From: Gyromitra esculenta
Lineage: Eukaryota; Ascomycota; Pezizomycetes; Pezizales; Discinaceae
DNA: 64,000 bases
Direction: 5' to 3'
Assembly: GCA_038503075.1 (NCBI GenBank)
Contig: JBCAML010000013.1
Coordinates: 1,488,001 to 1,552,000, forward strand
The notes below the pieces were generated by a model. It saw only the letters and a list, made by a program, of their open reading frames with translations. It was not told the DNA's origin and ran no database searches. A program made the position numbers and the translations under genes. This document shows, one piece after another, positions 54,832 through 64,000 of this stretch. Each line of letters opens with the position of its first letter. Position 1 is the stretch's first letter.

Positions 54832-55516
54832 TCACGGATTAAGGATTGGGTATAAGGTTAGGTTTCGGTTAATGGTTGTTATGGATTTCGGGTCATTGCA
54901 TGAATGTTTTTGTATTTCGGTTGTTTTCTGCTGTTGGGTTTGTTGTTGGGAAAAGCGGGGTATTTAAATGATGGATTTTGTTCGCTCTTTATCTTCTTCT
55001 TCTTCTTTCTTTAAGCAACGTTCTTGTTTCACTTTTATTTGTATTATTTTTGTTGAAGTAAGATTTATGTGTGTCTCATGTGATCGGTTACATAGTAACC
55101 CGATGCGGGTAGTTTGTTACACCAACTTGGATAGAATGTTATCCCGAGTCGGATAGAATAGTGTGCAGGGGATCATAGTACTAAGGCAACAGTACTGGTA
55201 TCGTTTTTCCTTAAGTACGGGTTGTGGAATAGTTTAGTTCATCATCAATATTAATCAGTATCTCCCTCATACCAGCTATCCTGTTTACCCGCTGTCCTGT
55301 GCCTATATTTTAATAACTTTAATACTACCTCGATTCTACTTCAGAATTCTCGCTGTCGCTGGTTACCTCACTACACTTATCTCGCCTTGAGATAGACCAT
55401 ACGTAGAACTTGTAGTAACATTGCACTCCTCGAACGTGTTAAGTACTTTGGTTAAAGTAGCACTGCTCACCTTCAGGGATACTGAAGGGCTTTAGCGAAG
55501 AACGAAACCATGAGAA
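54832..55516 (+). mobile_element. Solo A-LTR in the mariner element (interrupted)
   Basis: TTTCACGG...CCATGAGA, flanks ATAAG / ATAAT (one mismatch). Contains a copia-like solo LTR at 55051-55306. Confidence 0.88.
55051..55306 (+). mobile_element. Copia-like solo LTR
   Basis: About 256 bp starting TGTTGAAGTAAG, duplication ATTTT (55046-55050 / 55307-55311), inside the first leader hairpin of the A-LTR. The TGTTGAA start and the TACCAGCTATCCTGTTTA tail resemble Ty1/copia LTRs. The tail is shared with 61955-62230. Confidence 0.65.
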
Positions 55517-55649
55517 TAATCCCCTTCTCAAATTGACCCATTTGCCCGCATGTAGTTTTTGGTTGTTTGCTAGCGGGTAATGATTTTCTCAGCGTTGCTT
55601 CCGCTGCAATATCGAATAAAGGCTTCAAGCCTTTTTTCCGGGGGGCCAT
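55517..55649 (-). pseudogene. Tc1-like transposase, start
   Basis: ATG at 55649-55647. The frame begins MAPRKKGLK and runs to the A-LTR (ATAAT), where the helix-turn-helix segment continues at 54831. Lies 58 bp inside the right TIR, a normal position. Confidence 0.75.
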
Positions 55650-55706
55650 CTTCGGTTGATTGCATGAAGCCAGGGGCGGACTCAGAACCGAACGATTTTA
55701 GTTGGT

Positions 55707-55750
55707 GAGGCGCTGACTAAGCAATCACGAAGACTTCTGAATAGGGACTG
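55707..55750 (-). repeat. Right TIR of the mariner element
   Basis: Inverted copy of 190-233, followed by TA (55751-55752). Confidence 0.9.
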
Positions 55751-55752
55751 TA

Positions 55753-56200
55753 TATTGACACTTTCGCCATCCCATAGGATATTTAGCAGAGTGCGAGCTG
55801 TTATCAGCCGAGTGACAGTATGTGATGAAGCTGATAAAGTGTGATACAGGAACATGACCTCCCACGGATCATCCCCCGGCATTTTTCCGGCATCAGATAC
55901 CAGCCTAATATATCCCTGCAGTCTGGTATCGTTATTACATATATGTAAGACATTTAGTGCCATGCTTAAATATATGTTCAAGCCGCCGTCTACATCCTTA
56001 CTCTCCTGGGTAAGGTGCAACACTCGAAATATCTTCTCTGGGAGTGGGGTTTACTTACCCGGCCCTCACATAAACAGACGCTCCTTTTCTTAAAGAGAAG
56101 CACCATCCCTGCCGCATGACGGACGACAATAGCGAGACGCTTTACTTCTATAACACAATGACTGGGCGTTATACTAAAAGTATTTTTCGGCCTGTCTACA
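55753..56200 (-). pseudogene. Probable host ORF whose stop codon received the mariner element
   Basis: Minus-strand frame of about 85 codons (56005-55753) rich in Leu/Ile helices (KDVDGGLNIYLSMAL..., ITARTLLNILWDGESVNI). A GTAAGT...CCCAG intron (56058-56006, 53 nt) would join it in frame to an upstream exon reaching about 56200, which opens after a TATAACAG 3' splice-like site. In the empty site the last codons would read GTC AAT ATA TAA, with the TA duplication between ATA and TAA. The protein is not recognised. Splicing and coding status are inference. Confidence 0.4.
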
Positions 56201-56214
56201 GTCGCATCCTGTTA

Positions 56215-56375
56215 TAAGGGACGTGCATAATTCGTTGGAATTCGTTCGTTATGGCAAATTTTTCCTTACAGCAAATTTTGGGTGGCGCCAGGAACTCAGA
56301 GTTGCACCTAATTTCCGTCCGTTACTGCAAATTTCCATTATATCGAGGTTCTTTTATATCGAGGTTCAACTGTAC
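56215..56375. mobile_element. Remnant end of a pogo/Fot-like DNA transposon
   Basis: ATATCGAGGTTC occurs twice (about 56338-56352 and 56356-56369), ending GAGGTTCAACTGTA. Terminal repeats of pogo-superfamily elements commonly read CAGTTGAACCTCGATATAA next to a TA. Only one end is seen and no transposase. Confidence 0.4.
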
Positions 56376-59192
56376 TTAGGAAGGATATTGCCGATCTTTT
56401 AGAGCAAGATAGTCGCTTCTAACTTGGGCAATGACAGACCATGCTTGCCGTAAACCTGCGAACTGTAAAGCTGCGCACATACCGTTGTGGGTGCATCGGG
56501 GTGATTCTGCAAGGTCGCGACACGGCGTTATATGAGCGCCCCCCACGGAACCACGCTCCGATTGCTTTCCCGTGGCTCCGACTGCGCTTCCTCCATCGGG
56601 CCGCTACTTCAATTGGCGGTTAAACCTCTCCTACAGTTCTCGAATTACACACTGACGGGTTTCCCCAGTTTTGGCTGTCTGTGACCGCTGTCAGAGATTT
56701 ACCCTACCCACGCCCTACCTCCCAGGTATACCCACCAGCCCTATCCCGTTATCTAGACTCAAGAAACCCCGCCCCTCATTATGTACGATCATCGGAATTG
56801 CTTGTTCCCGCCGCCTCTCCCGCCTCTACCAAACTGTTAGGGCGATCCTTAGTTTGCAAAATGCAGAGATTCAGGTTACACGACCTTCGGAAGCCACCGA
56901 GCGGAGAGCAATATGGTGGCGCGTGCAAACCGATTGCCGATTGGTGGATAGTTCCTGCAAAGCGAAAAGGTTAAACTGTGAAGAAGAAGAAATTTTTTTT
57001 TGATCTAACGCGAGGCAGGGGTAGTAAGTCGGGGTGAAGCTATCTACTTGTTAGCAGGCATACGAACTGGGAAACGTGGGGGTGTGTGGCTTTGTATGTT
57101 TAGTTGACTCTAGTCCTTGTAAAAACTTCTATATATTTCAGCGTATACGCACCGTATTCAAGTATTTATGTTAAGCAGTATAGAAGGAAAACAAACGACA
57201 GGCATCAAGCCTATACTGCCTGGGTACCCCCCCCAATAGTACTGGATCGCCTAAAGGCTTTGCTTTAGGCTTCACTTCCCTACAGGCTTTGCTTTCAGTG
57301 CTGCTCTTCCGGGTGCGCAGAGAAACCCTAGCCCTGGAGACATAATTTTTGTGCAGCCTCGCAATGCTACTCGTCGGAACCGCGATCCCCTAGAGACTCA
57401 TGGAATTCTCGCCCGCGGTTACCCTACTGCCCGAGGCGGCGTTGCCTTAACGGCGCTGCAGCCCCCCCTCCCCCGCTCCTTCCTTTCCATCCATACCTAC
57501 ACCTTCGTTCTCTCCATTATTCACCCCTTTCACCCCATAACCTAATACTACTAACATCGTGCTTTTTTTTTTACTACAGTGAAAAAACACTGGTTAGTTC
57601 AATATAGCAGTATAGTAGATGAATCGTTTAAGGTCTACCTACATGTGACCTATAGGATGTGAAGTTTGGGATAAGTGATGAGAATCAGATCTGAGATCAG
57701 GTATGCAGGTTTCGGCGGTCCAGTGGTCTGATATACTACCTATTACTGGTAAGGTCTGACGCTTGCATGTGCAGTCACGTGATTGTGATTTGAGGGGTCT
57801 ATCGAAGAGATTCGAGACGAAGAGACGTTCGTGACGAAACGATATATAACCGCATATCCAGCTCCCACATTGCTTTTGTGGCAAAGCCGAGCTCGCCCGA
57901 GCATTCTTTTGGTAGACTGGGCTAAGCTGAGTATTTTTGATATGGTTTGGGCTGGGTCACGCCATTCTCTTACCCGGGCTACAGTGCTTTGTATTCCTGA
58001 GCCGGACCGGTTTTTTTTACTTACGTTTAACGCGAATATTAACAGCAGGCACAACTCAGAGGAAGTGTCACAGCGGCCTTTTTCCGAGGATTCTACTAAT
58101 AAAAGAACTGTCATAACATAATCCCCCTTCTTCCCCATCCTTCTAGGATACCGCATAAACTGACGAGAACCGACAAAGCGCTAAGATGTTGGAATACAGT
58201 GTGGCTCTGAATTTGAGTCGAGAAAGTAAATCTATTTCCTCTAGAGGCAACTATATGAGAAGTTTTGCCACCCAGCGTACATTACCGAAGAGATAACTTC
58301 CCATAGTAATTGGCTAGCGCCGCAACATCTTATTCTAATATCTTAGCCCGTTGTCGGTTCTCGTCAGTTTATGCGGTTGCTCCGATAAATACGAGTCACA
58401 TTACTGATCTAGCTGATCAAAGCCAATCCTTCCCACAATCTGATCAATTGACTTGTTTTAGTTCTAGCGACGTGAGTAAGATGTCGTGAAAACCGGAACG
58501 GATTATCAAATTAAAAATTGACCGAGTGATATATCATGACTCTAATTAGTAGCTGAGATATCCCTCGAGGGGTTTTGTAGCCCAGAATGATAGTATAGCC
58601 TATATAGGTGGGTATAGTACAATGGTCTAGTATACTACTTTGGAATCCAAAGCTTGAAGGGGGCTGCGACTAATCCGCTTTAGGCGAACCATGCCATCTG
58701 AAGTGGGGAAATTACGCATTATTTCACTGTTGCTTTGTTATTTTCTTCGTTAAATACCTATCCGCAGTATTAAATGTACATACAGTGTCCTTACTAGAGC
58801 TTCGATGTGCTCATCAACGACCTGAAGTACTCTACCTACGCTGAGGGAATATGAATGTAATCTAGCCTTTTTTTACAAATGGTTTGCTCACTATTTGGGA
58901 AATTAATGACGAGTGTCTTGAATCCCAATAGCAAAGGCGCTAAGCCAAAGCCCACACCAACTGAAAGAACCTCCACAGCTACAGCCAACTCAAGCAGACT
59001 GCCATGGAAATGATAGATGACTAAGCGGTATAAGCAATGATGACTAATTTTTCAACCCGAAGTAAACATCGATATAATACGGCAGGGTAACTCTGCTAGA
59101 ACATCCTGCTATAGCTTCCCTTATTATCATTCTCCTCCTCCAACCTCCTCCTCCAACCTCCTCCTCCAACCCTCCACCTCAATTCCTTCGTG
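56376..59192. other. Intergenic, no supported gene
   Basis: Short ORFs only (for example 56671-57003) with no recognisable domain or intron structure. Noted: poly-T/poly-A runs near 56990 and 57560, paired GGCTTTGCTTT repeats near 57255-57295, a tRNA-like but incomplete stretch near 58610-58680, and a CCTCC-rich microsatellite at 59130-59180 just before the next gene. Confidence 0.5.
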
Positions 59193-60093
59193 ATGGACTC
59201 TAAGGCACTCACAGCACCTACCCTTGTCCGCCACAGATATGACGACGACATGGTTGTTCCCGCGCGGGGTTCCGTCATTAAGCTCCGCCTCCCACAGGTC
59301 GTCAGCGGCCCTCCAGGCTCTACCATCAACTCCAGTGCCGTTACTGGCGCCACCCGCCATAATTACCACTCCGTCCTTGTCCGCTTTGCCATTCCAGACT
59401 CCGTCAACAAAGTGATACAGATCAGCGTATGGCCAATTCCTTCGTACTCCACCGCAAAGCCATCCCCCACTGAATGGCTGAGCCAGCAGCCCCAGCTCAT
59501 CCGTGACTCCAACCTGCCCTTCCCATGCATTCAGGAACCTGATCCACGGCCTACCCCTCTCGCGTTCGGGGAGCCCCTCTATGCTGGTGGATTCCGCGAC
59601 CGGCGGCCAAGCTGGGTGCTATTGAACTCTCAAGATTTTCAGCTGCCATTCCATAAGGCTGTAAGGTTCCCGCTCCATGTCATTCAAACCCTACTAATAA
59701 ACCGATGACAAGTGGAAATCCTTTGATCCTCCAGTCGTCGTCCCAGAAGCTGAAGTAGCGCGCATCGATCCTTACCACCACCTGCTCACCTCAGCCACGA
59801 CCTCTCACCCCACCGTCTCGTTAATGTTGACCCCCCCACCTTCGGCGACCGAACATAATCTCTTTTCGAGGTTGTTCTCTCAGGAGATTTACGACACCGA
59901 GTCTTGCAGCAGTAACGGCACAGAAGATGGCGATTCCGATGACGAAGACATCTACGATTATCTGCGGATGGTGGCTTCGGGAAGTAAAATGCTTACGGAC
60001 TTGGTCGTGGTGCATGATCGCGAGGTGGCGAAACAACGGAGGGACGACGTATTAATGTGGATAGGGCAAACTGTGGAGGAGGGTTCGGTGTAG
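59193..60093 (+). CDS. Two-exon gene, protein of unknown function (282 aa)
   Basis: Exon 1 59193-59660 and exon 2 59713-60093, joined by a 52-nt intron (59661-59712): GTAAGG donor, CTAAT branch-like motif in CTACTAATAAAC about 18 nt before the ACAAG acceptor. Splicing at phase 0 fuses two separate open frames into one of 282 codons, ending TAG at 60091-60093. The start ATGGACTCT is the first Met; an upstream exon cannot be excluded. The N-terminal half contains several Pro/Ser-rich stretches. The C-terminal third has an acidic patch (EDGDSDDEDIYDY) followed by a basic helix. No signal peptide, membrane segment or known domain seen. It lies outside the transposon nest, after a CT-rich promoter-like microsatellite. 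Could be a host regulatory or structural protein; function not assigned. Confidence 0.6.
59661..59712 (+). other. Predicted spliceosomal intron
   Basis: 52 nt, GTAAGG...TACTAATAA...ACAAG. Removal keeps the frame open and bypasses the TGA in exon 1's frame. Confidence 0.65.
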
Positions 60094-61950
60094 GAGGGTG
60101 CGGTGGAGGGTGCCTACCTATCCACCCCACTCTAGTTCCACAATTCAAGATGCCAACTCCTAGCTTCTGCAAGAAGGAATCCGACTGTGTTCACCATGGA
60201 TAAATTTTTCACGGCGCTGATACAGATGGTTGAAGACCGGCAGTTACATAGCTAACTCCGTCTTACAAGTCAGACTTTCGTGTTAACGGGACCAGAAGAA
60301 AACACAATGCCGGTGGTCAAGCAGAGTATCACGAAAGACCGAATAAAAATGGATCTCTCTGTTGCGGTTGGTAGAGATCGGGGTATAGAAATAGGGCCTC
60401 GTAATGCCGGTCTTGTGCCTGGTTTTACTTTTCTACTTGGGATGTTGGAGGCGTCTGCTTTGGTTTCTGCCGATCTTATACTCGATTTTATTTTTCTACC
60501 TCAATGTCGGGGGATTTTTGCTTTGACTTCTGCAAGGGTTGCTTACTTTACATCTGATGACAGTAAGAAATATATGTGGCCTGAGTTAGACTATCTGTCT
60601 GGACACGCTCCGTCTCCTTCACACAATTTGTTTCTGAAAAGCACTTTTCTATTCGGGATTCTAAACCTTCCCGCAAACCACAAAATCCCCTAAAACTCTT
60701 TAAAACTTCAGCTTCACAATTAGCGTCTGTAGTGTCTGAAACTACTCCCCACCCCCCCTCTCCCTTCACCATGAATATCTCCAACCTTCTCCCTCTAAGG
60801 TAACCGTTATATTAGTACCTAGAAAGTACTAGCATTAGAACTCACCCACAACCGGAACCCGGGAGTGTAGCACCTAGAGTCGTTCCTAGGTGTGTGACGA
60901 AACTGGGGGTGTGACGAATCTCACCCAAAATCAACGGAACGCGAACAAAGAAAACACGAAAAATTTGGTAGAGTTTATGGAGAGTAAATATAATTCTCCT
61001 GATAGCTCGAAAAGGGAAGAACTTTGATTCCACTGATCTTAATTCCCGAGTTTTTTTAGGAAATTAGCCACATCTTCAGTTTCGGCATACATCCAGGAGC
61101 GATTCTACCGTATTATCTCCCGAATAGGATACTTGCCTGGACTGGATGGGTTGCTAATAATTGGTCGATATTGAAATATAAAGATCAAGGCTAGGGCCCA
61201 CCTGGAAAAATCCAGAGGCAGCAATACCCCCCATTCTCAATCATCGATGCTTGTAAATTAGTAGGAAATAGAAAGTACATCGGCTAATACTATATATTGA
61301 AATATCTGGTGCCGATAGCAAGATTAAATGACATATATGTGCATATGCCATGGTATTTACTGCTGGTACGCAAAATAAAAATGATTATTAGTAGCGAGTA
61401 CTACTATATCTTACTTTCTAGACCCTTTCTGCGCGGGCTACGCTCATGGCATTGTTTATTTGGGATGGAGGACTTTTTTGTTACGTGAGAATTTTTATTA
61501 CTACCGTATTTACTGGTTTATACGAAACTGGGATTTTAGTCAAAATAGAGTTTGAGACAAAGTCCGTACTCGATGGATATAGAAGCACAGGCTTTTCCGC
61601 TAATTCTTGCCCAAAGCAGTCCCTTGATGAGGCTAAATTCCCAAAATGAACTCTCTGAGCTCAAGGGAGGGTCTGTGAACCTCTGATTTCGGCTCTGATA
61701 TCTATTCGAACATGCTCTTGGATCTCCGAGGAAAAGTGGCTGAAACAAAAATCTTACTTGGACTCTAAAATCCATGCTTCTGGTAACCTAGCAAATACGA
61801 TATCTCTTACAGTCGTCTAATACGAGGAGCTTGACAACTAAATCAACGGAAGAGAAATGGTAAAGGCTTAGCAAAGTAGGATAGAGACACGCTGAACGAG
61901 GTATAAGAAGTACCACTAGGACACAAAAGTCTAGGCACGTGTACTTTTAG
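60094..61950. other. Intergenic, one weak ORF
   Basis: An open frame 60307-60693 (ATG at 60307) is hydrophobic in its centre but has no recognised motif and no intron context. I do not call it a gene. Nothing else seen; AT-rich with scattered CT runs. Confidence 0.45.
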
Positions 61951-61954
61951 TCGT

Positions 61955-62230
61955 TGTTGGTCTGTGGGAGCGGGGTTATGGATACCGGGGCGGAATGTAG
62001 CTCTCCTGGAGGACAAGCTGCATCCGGGTGTGATTCTGTTTTCGCTGATGTTGTTCCTGTACGGATGGAATATTGTACCGGAAGCAGATATTATGTGGAG
62101 TCAAGACTGACGGATTTTCTTTGGGTATGGGTATTGGGAGTAGTTTAGTTCAGTATTAATTTACTCCGTTATATCTCTTATACCAACTATCCTGCTTATA
62201 GCTAACCTCTTGTGCATCCGACCGTTTTAT
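61955..62230 (+). mobile_element. Degenerate copia-like solo LTR
   Basis: Starts TGTTGGTCTG. Its tail AGTTTAGTTCA...TACCAACTATCCTGCTTA resembles the copia-like LTR at 55051-55306. The right end and duplication are not clear. Confidence 0.45.
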
Positions 62231-64000
62231 CAATATAATTCCCATTTGACTGCCTAAGCAATCATCCTTAGAAACACCCGTATACTGCCATTCTACAGCA
62301 GGACCCACAACCCCTAGAAACGTCCATATAACTCCCGTTTGAAAGCAGGACCGATTGCCCTCGGAAACCCCGTATACCGCCTCCTTTGGTGCCTATTTGC
62401 CCCCAAAGCGAGCCACGTATACTGCCTGCTTGGGCACCCGTTCGACTGCCAAGTTGATTTCATATAACACTTATTTTCCTACGAAATCGACAGCATGATC
62501 GAGCCCCCAACCGAACCCTACTCTATGGACTGTAGCAACGCGTTTGTTGGCTAAATTTGGTCAACATTTCCGGTACTGTTTAGGAGGTTGGCAACACCAC
62601 AAACCCACTTTGCTCTATTTTTTTTCTCTGCCATGTAGATCTTTAGATATTGAAGAATTTTTTAATTTTTTTCTTATAATTTTAGCAGTTTTTTCTTGGC
62701 GTTGTAAGTCACCCTCCAGGTCAGAAAATACATATGTAGTTTGGTATCTACTACTCCACCTCCATGTAGTAGGTTCAAATTGCTCTATCAAATCCTATCT
62801 GGTTATCCCAAGGTCAGATTTATTTGAACTATCTATCCATCCCCTTTCTATTTAATGCCTCGGCGCTTCTAGAATGCAGAAATATAAGTTATATTACTGC
62901 ATTGCTAAAATTACATTCACTCCTATTAGAGCTACTCACAACACCATCAATATTTTATTTCAAGACTCTTGGCTAAGCACATCACAAACAGTCTATTTAA
63001 CAGAAAGTTGCATAGTTATTTGATACTGAGAAGGATTGTGTTGAAATATAAATTAAAATGTAAAAAAAACACTTTTTGGGGCTGTTTTGTGATCTGTGAC
63101 TAAATATACTTAGTATGTATATCTGAGTACGCGACAACCAATATTGCAGCAAAAAACAGGCATGAAGTTGTCTAAATAAGTATGTAAATATTTAATATGG
63201 CTTGGGTGCTCTTAGATGTCGACCAATAAAATTGGCATGTGGAACGCCTTTGTCTTACAAAGTATGCCAAGTTTTAATCCATGTATGCCAAACCCCAGGC
63301 TGTTTTTCTACAGAAATCTTCAACCTGAATATATCCACCACCAGTACTTCTCAAGAGATATCCCTGCAGATGTGAACTTCCCATGGGTTTGGGTATTTAA
63401 CTCAATTTTTCAATGTAATATTTAGCAAAAACATCCTCTGCGCATACCTAGTCACGCCTAGGGTATCATTCAGAACGGTTCCACTTTCCCTTTTTTACAG
63501 CCAAAGATGGGGTTTTATTCCACAACCACTCATTGCGGTGCTCTATAAAAACTTGGAAAGCTTTATTACTATACTGAAAGGCTTTGAAAGTTTTCTTGGG
63601 CTACCTGGATGTCTGTGGGAGTCTGAATTTCGGCCTAAAATCGAGGTCGACATCCAAGCGCACCCGTACCATGTATGAAAAATCGAAGGCTTGAAGTGTA
63701 TTCTCGAGGCTTTATTTATGTTTATTTAATTTTCTATGATTTTTAGAAGACATGGTGGTGGCAAAATACCTCTCAATACCTACCAATTTTCACACCAAAT
63801 TTGGCCAACATCTCACTACAGTCCATGGGAGATGGCGTTTGTTCGACAGCAGAATCAACAACAGGATCGAACCCCCTAGAGAACCCTATAGGGTGCCTGC
63901 TCAACTGCATGATCAACTACCCTAGGGAGCCCCATGTGTTGTCCGGGCAACTCCCAGGAGACGGGCGGGTCTGCGAGTTGCGCAGAGGGCATAGTAGAGA
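62231..64000. other. Intergenic with decayed repeats
   Basis: 62270-62520 and 63850-63960 share blocks of the type 'GATCGA(A/G)CCCCC...ACCCTA', and ATTTGGYCAACAT occurs at about 62555 and 63810, suggesting parts of one old transposon. No ORF with a recognisable product. Confidence 0.4.

Larger units (their letters stand above)
190..55750 (-). mobile_element. Tc1/mariner (DD34E) transposon, shattered by about 51 kb of nested retrotransposons
   Basis: A 44-bp inverted repeat at 190-233 and 55707-55750 begins CAGTCCC and is flanked on both sides by TA, the Tc1/mariner target duplication. Transposase segments on the minus strand occur in the correct order from right to left: start and N-terminus 55649-55517, helix-turn-helix part 54831-54497, middle 3195-3022, catalytic C-terminus 771-375. 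Everything between is later insertion, nearly all bounded by 5-bp duplications. The segments sum to about 1.3 kb. A stretch expected between the N-terminal and middle parts, including the first catalytic Asp, is absent, probably lost in the Gy1/Gy3 LTR recombination (see 18415-18834). The element is inactive. Confidence 0.9.

Noticed and set aside
58610..58690. tRNA-like stretch with CTTTGGAATCCAAAG
   Set aside because: The D-arm-like and anticodon-like parts are suggestive, but the loop size is wrong and no proper T-arm or acceptor stem follows. At most a tRNA relic; tRNAscan-SE would decide.
60307..60693. 129-codon open frame
   Set aside because: No motif, no splice context, unremarkable composition. 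Kept only as a note.
1..64000. CRISPR-like regular repeats
   Set aside because: The dense repeats are dispersed LTRs with 5-bp target duplications. No short direct repeat with unique spacers.

Overview
The window looks like heterochromatin from a transposon-bloated filamentous ascomycete. The evidence is Ty3/gypsy chromoviruses of the Tf1/sushi type, Tc1/mariner and pogo-like relics, and 52-53 nt introns. A truffle-like pezizomycete is my guess, but the genus is not provable from the sequence.

Layout. Positions 190-55750 are one Tc1/mariner element (44-bp TIRs, TA duplication) filled with about 51 kb of later insertions. Transposase pieces lie at 375-771, 3022-3195, 54497-54831 and 55517-55649. 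They are separated by nested LTR retrotransposons, nearly all traceable by matching 5-bp target site duplications (TSDs). I name the gypsy elements Gy1-Gy8. Five carry 'A-LTRs' (about 400-440 bp): Gy1 3637-18834 (+), Gy2 4594-10519 (-), Gy3 18415-54496 (+), Gy4 30328-36348, Gy7 46199-53669 (-). Three carry 'B-LTRs' (about 410-453 bp): Gy5 (-, split by an inversion), Gy6 22542-44291 (+), Gy8 (a fragment, -). Both LTR types run TTTCA...TGAGA and give 5-bp TSDs. About 28 solo A/B LTRs are scattered in the nest, together with solo LTRs of other families: SL-C three times, SL-D, SL-E and a copia-like one.

How the elements work. Each intact gypsy copy reads LTR - primer binding site (PBS) - gag (CCHC zinc knuckle) - (-1 frameshift at TTTAAAC directly before the gag stop) - pol (protease, RT, RNase H, integrase, chromodomain) - polypurine tract - LTR. 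The PBS is not tRNA-complementary in any way I recognise. It matches instead the putative first bases of the element's own transcript (AAGCAACGT in the LTR, ACGTTGCTT in the PBS), the signature of self-primed reverse transcription. Between these two sites both LTR families encode a series of hairpins whose stems change by compensatory substitutions while the loops stay fixed. A second covarying stem sits 6 nt after the frameshift site. These two RNA structures are the most interesting content of the window.

Rearrangements. The TSDs allow the history to be read. A 9.5-kb inversion (27539-37045) joins Gy6 and Gy5 reciprocally. A hybrid LTR at 18415-18834 marks a deletion between Gy1 and Gy3 that also removed part of the mariner transposase. 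Another LTR at 21948-22398 joins two unrelated integrase fragments.

Flanks. The mariner element sits in the stop codon of a probable minus-strand ORF (55753 to about 56200). Further right are a pogo-like end (about 56330-56375), a plausible two-exon gene of unknown function (59193-60093) and a degenerate copia-like solo LTR (about 61955-62230). The rest of 56.4-64 kb shows no convincing gene.
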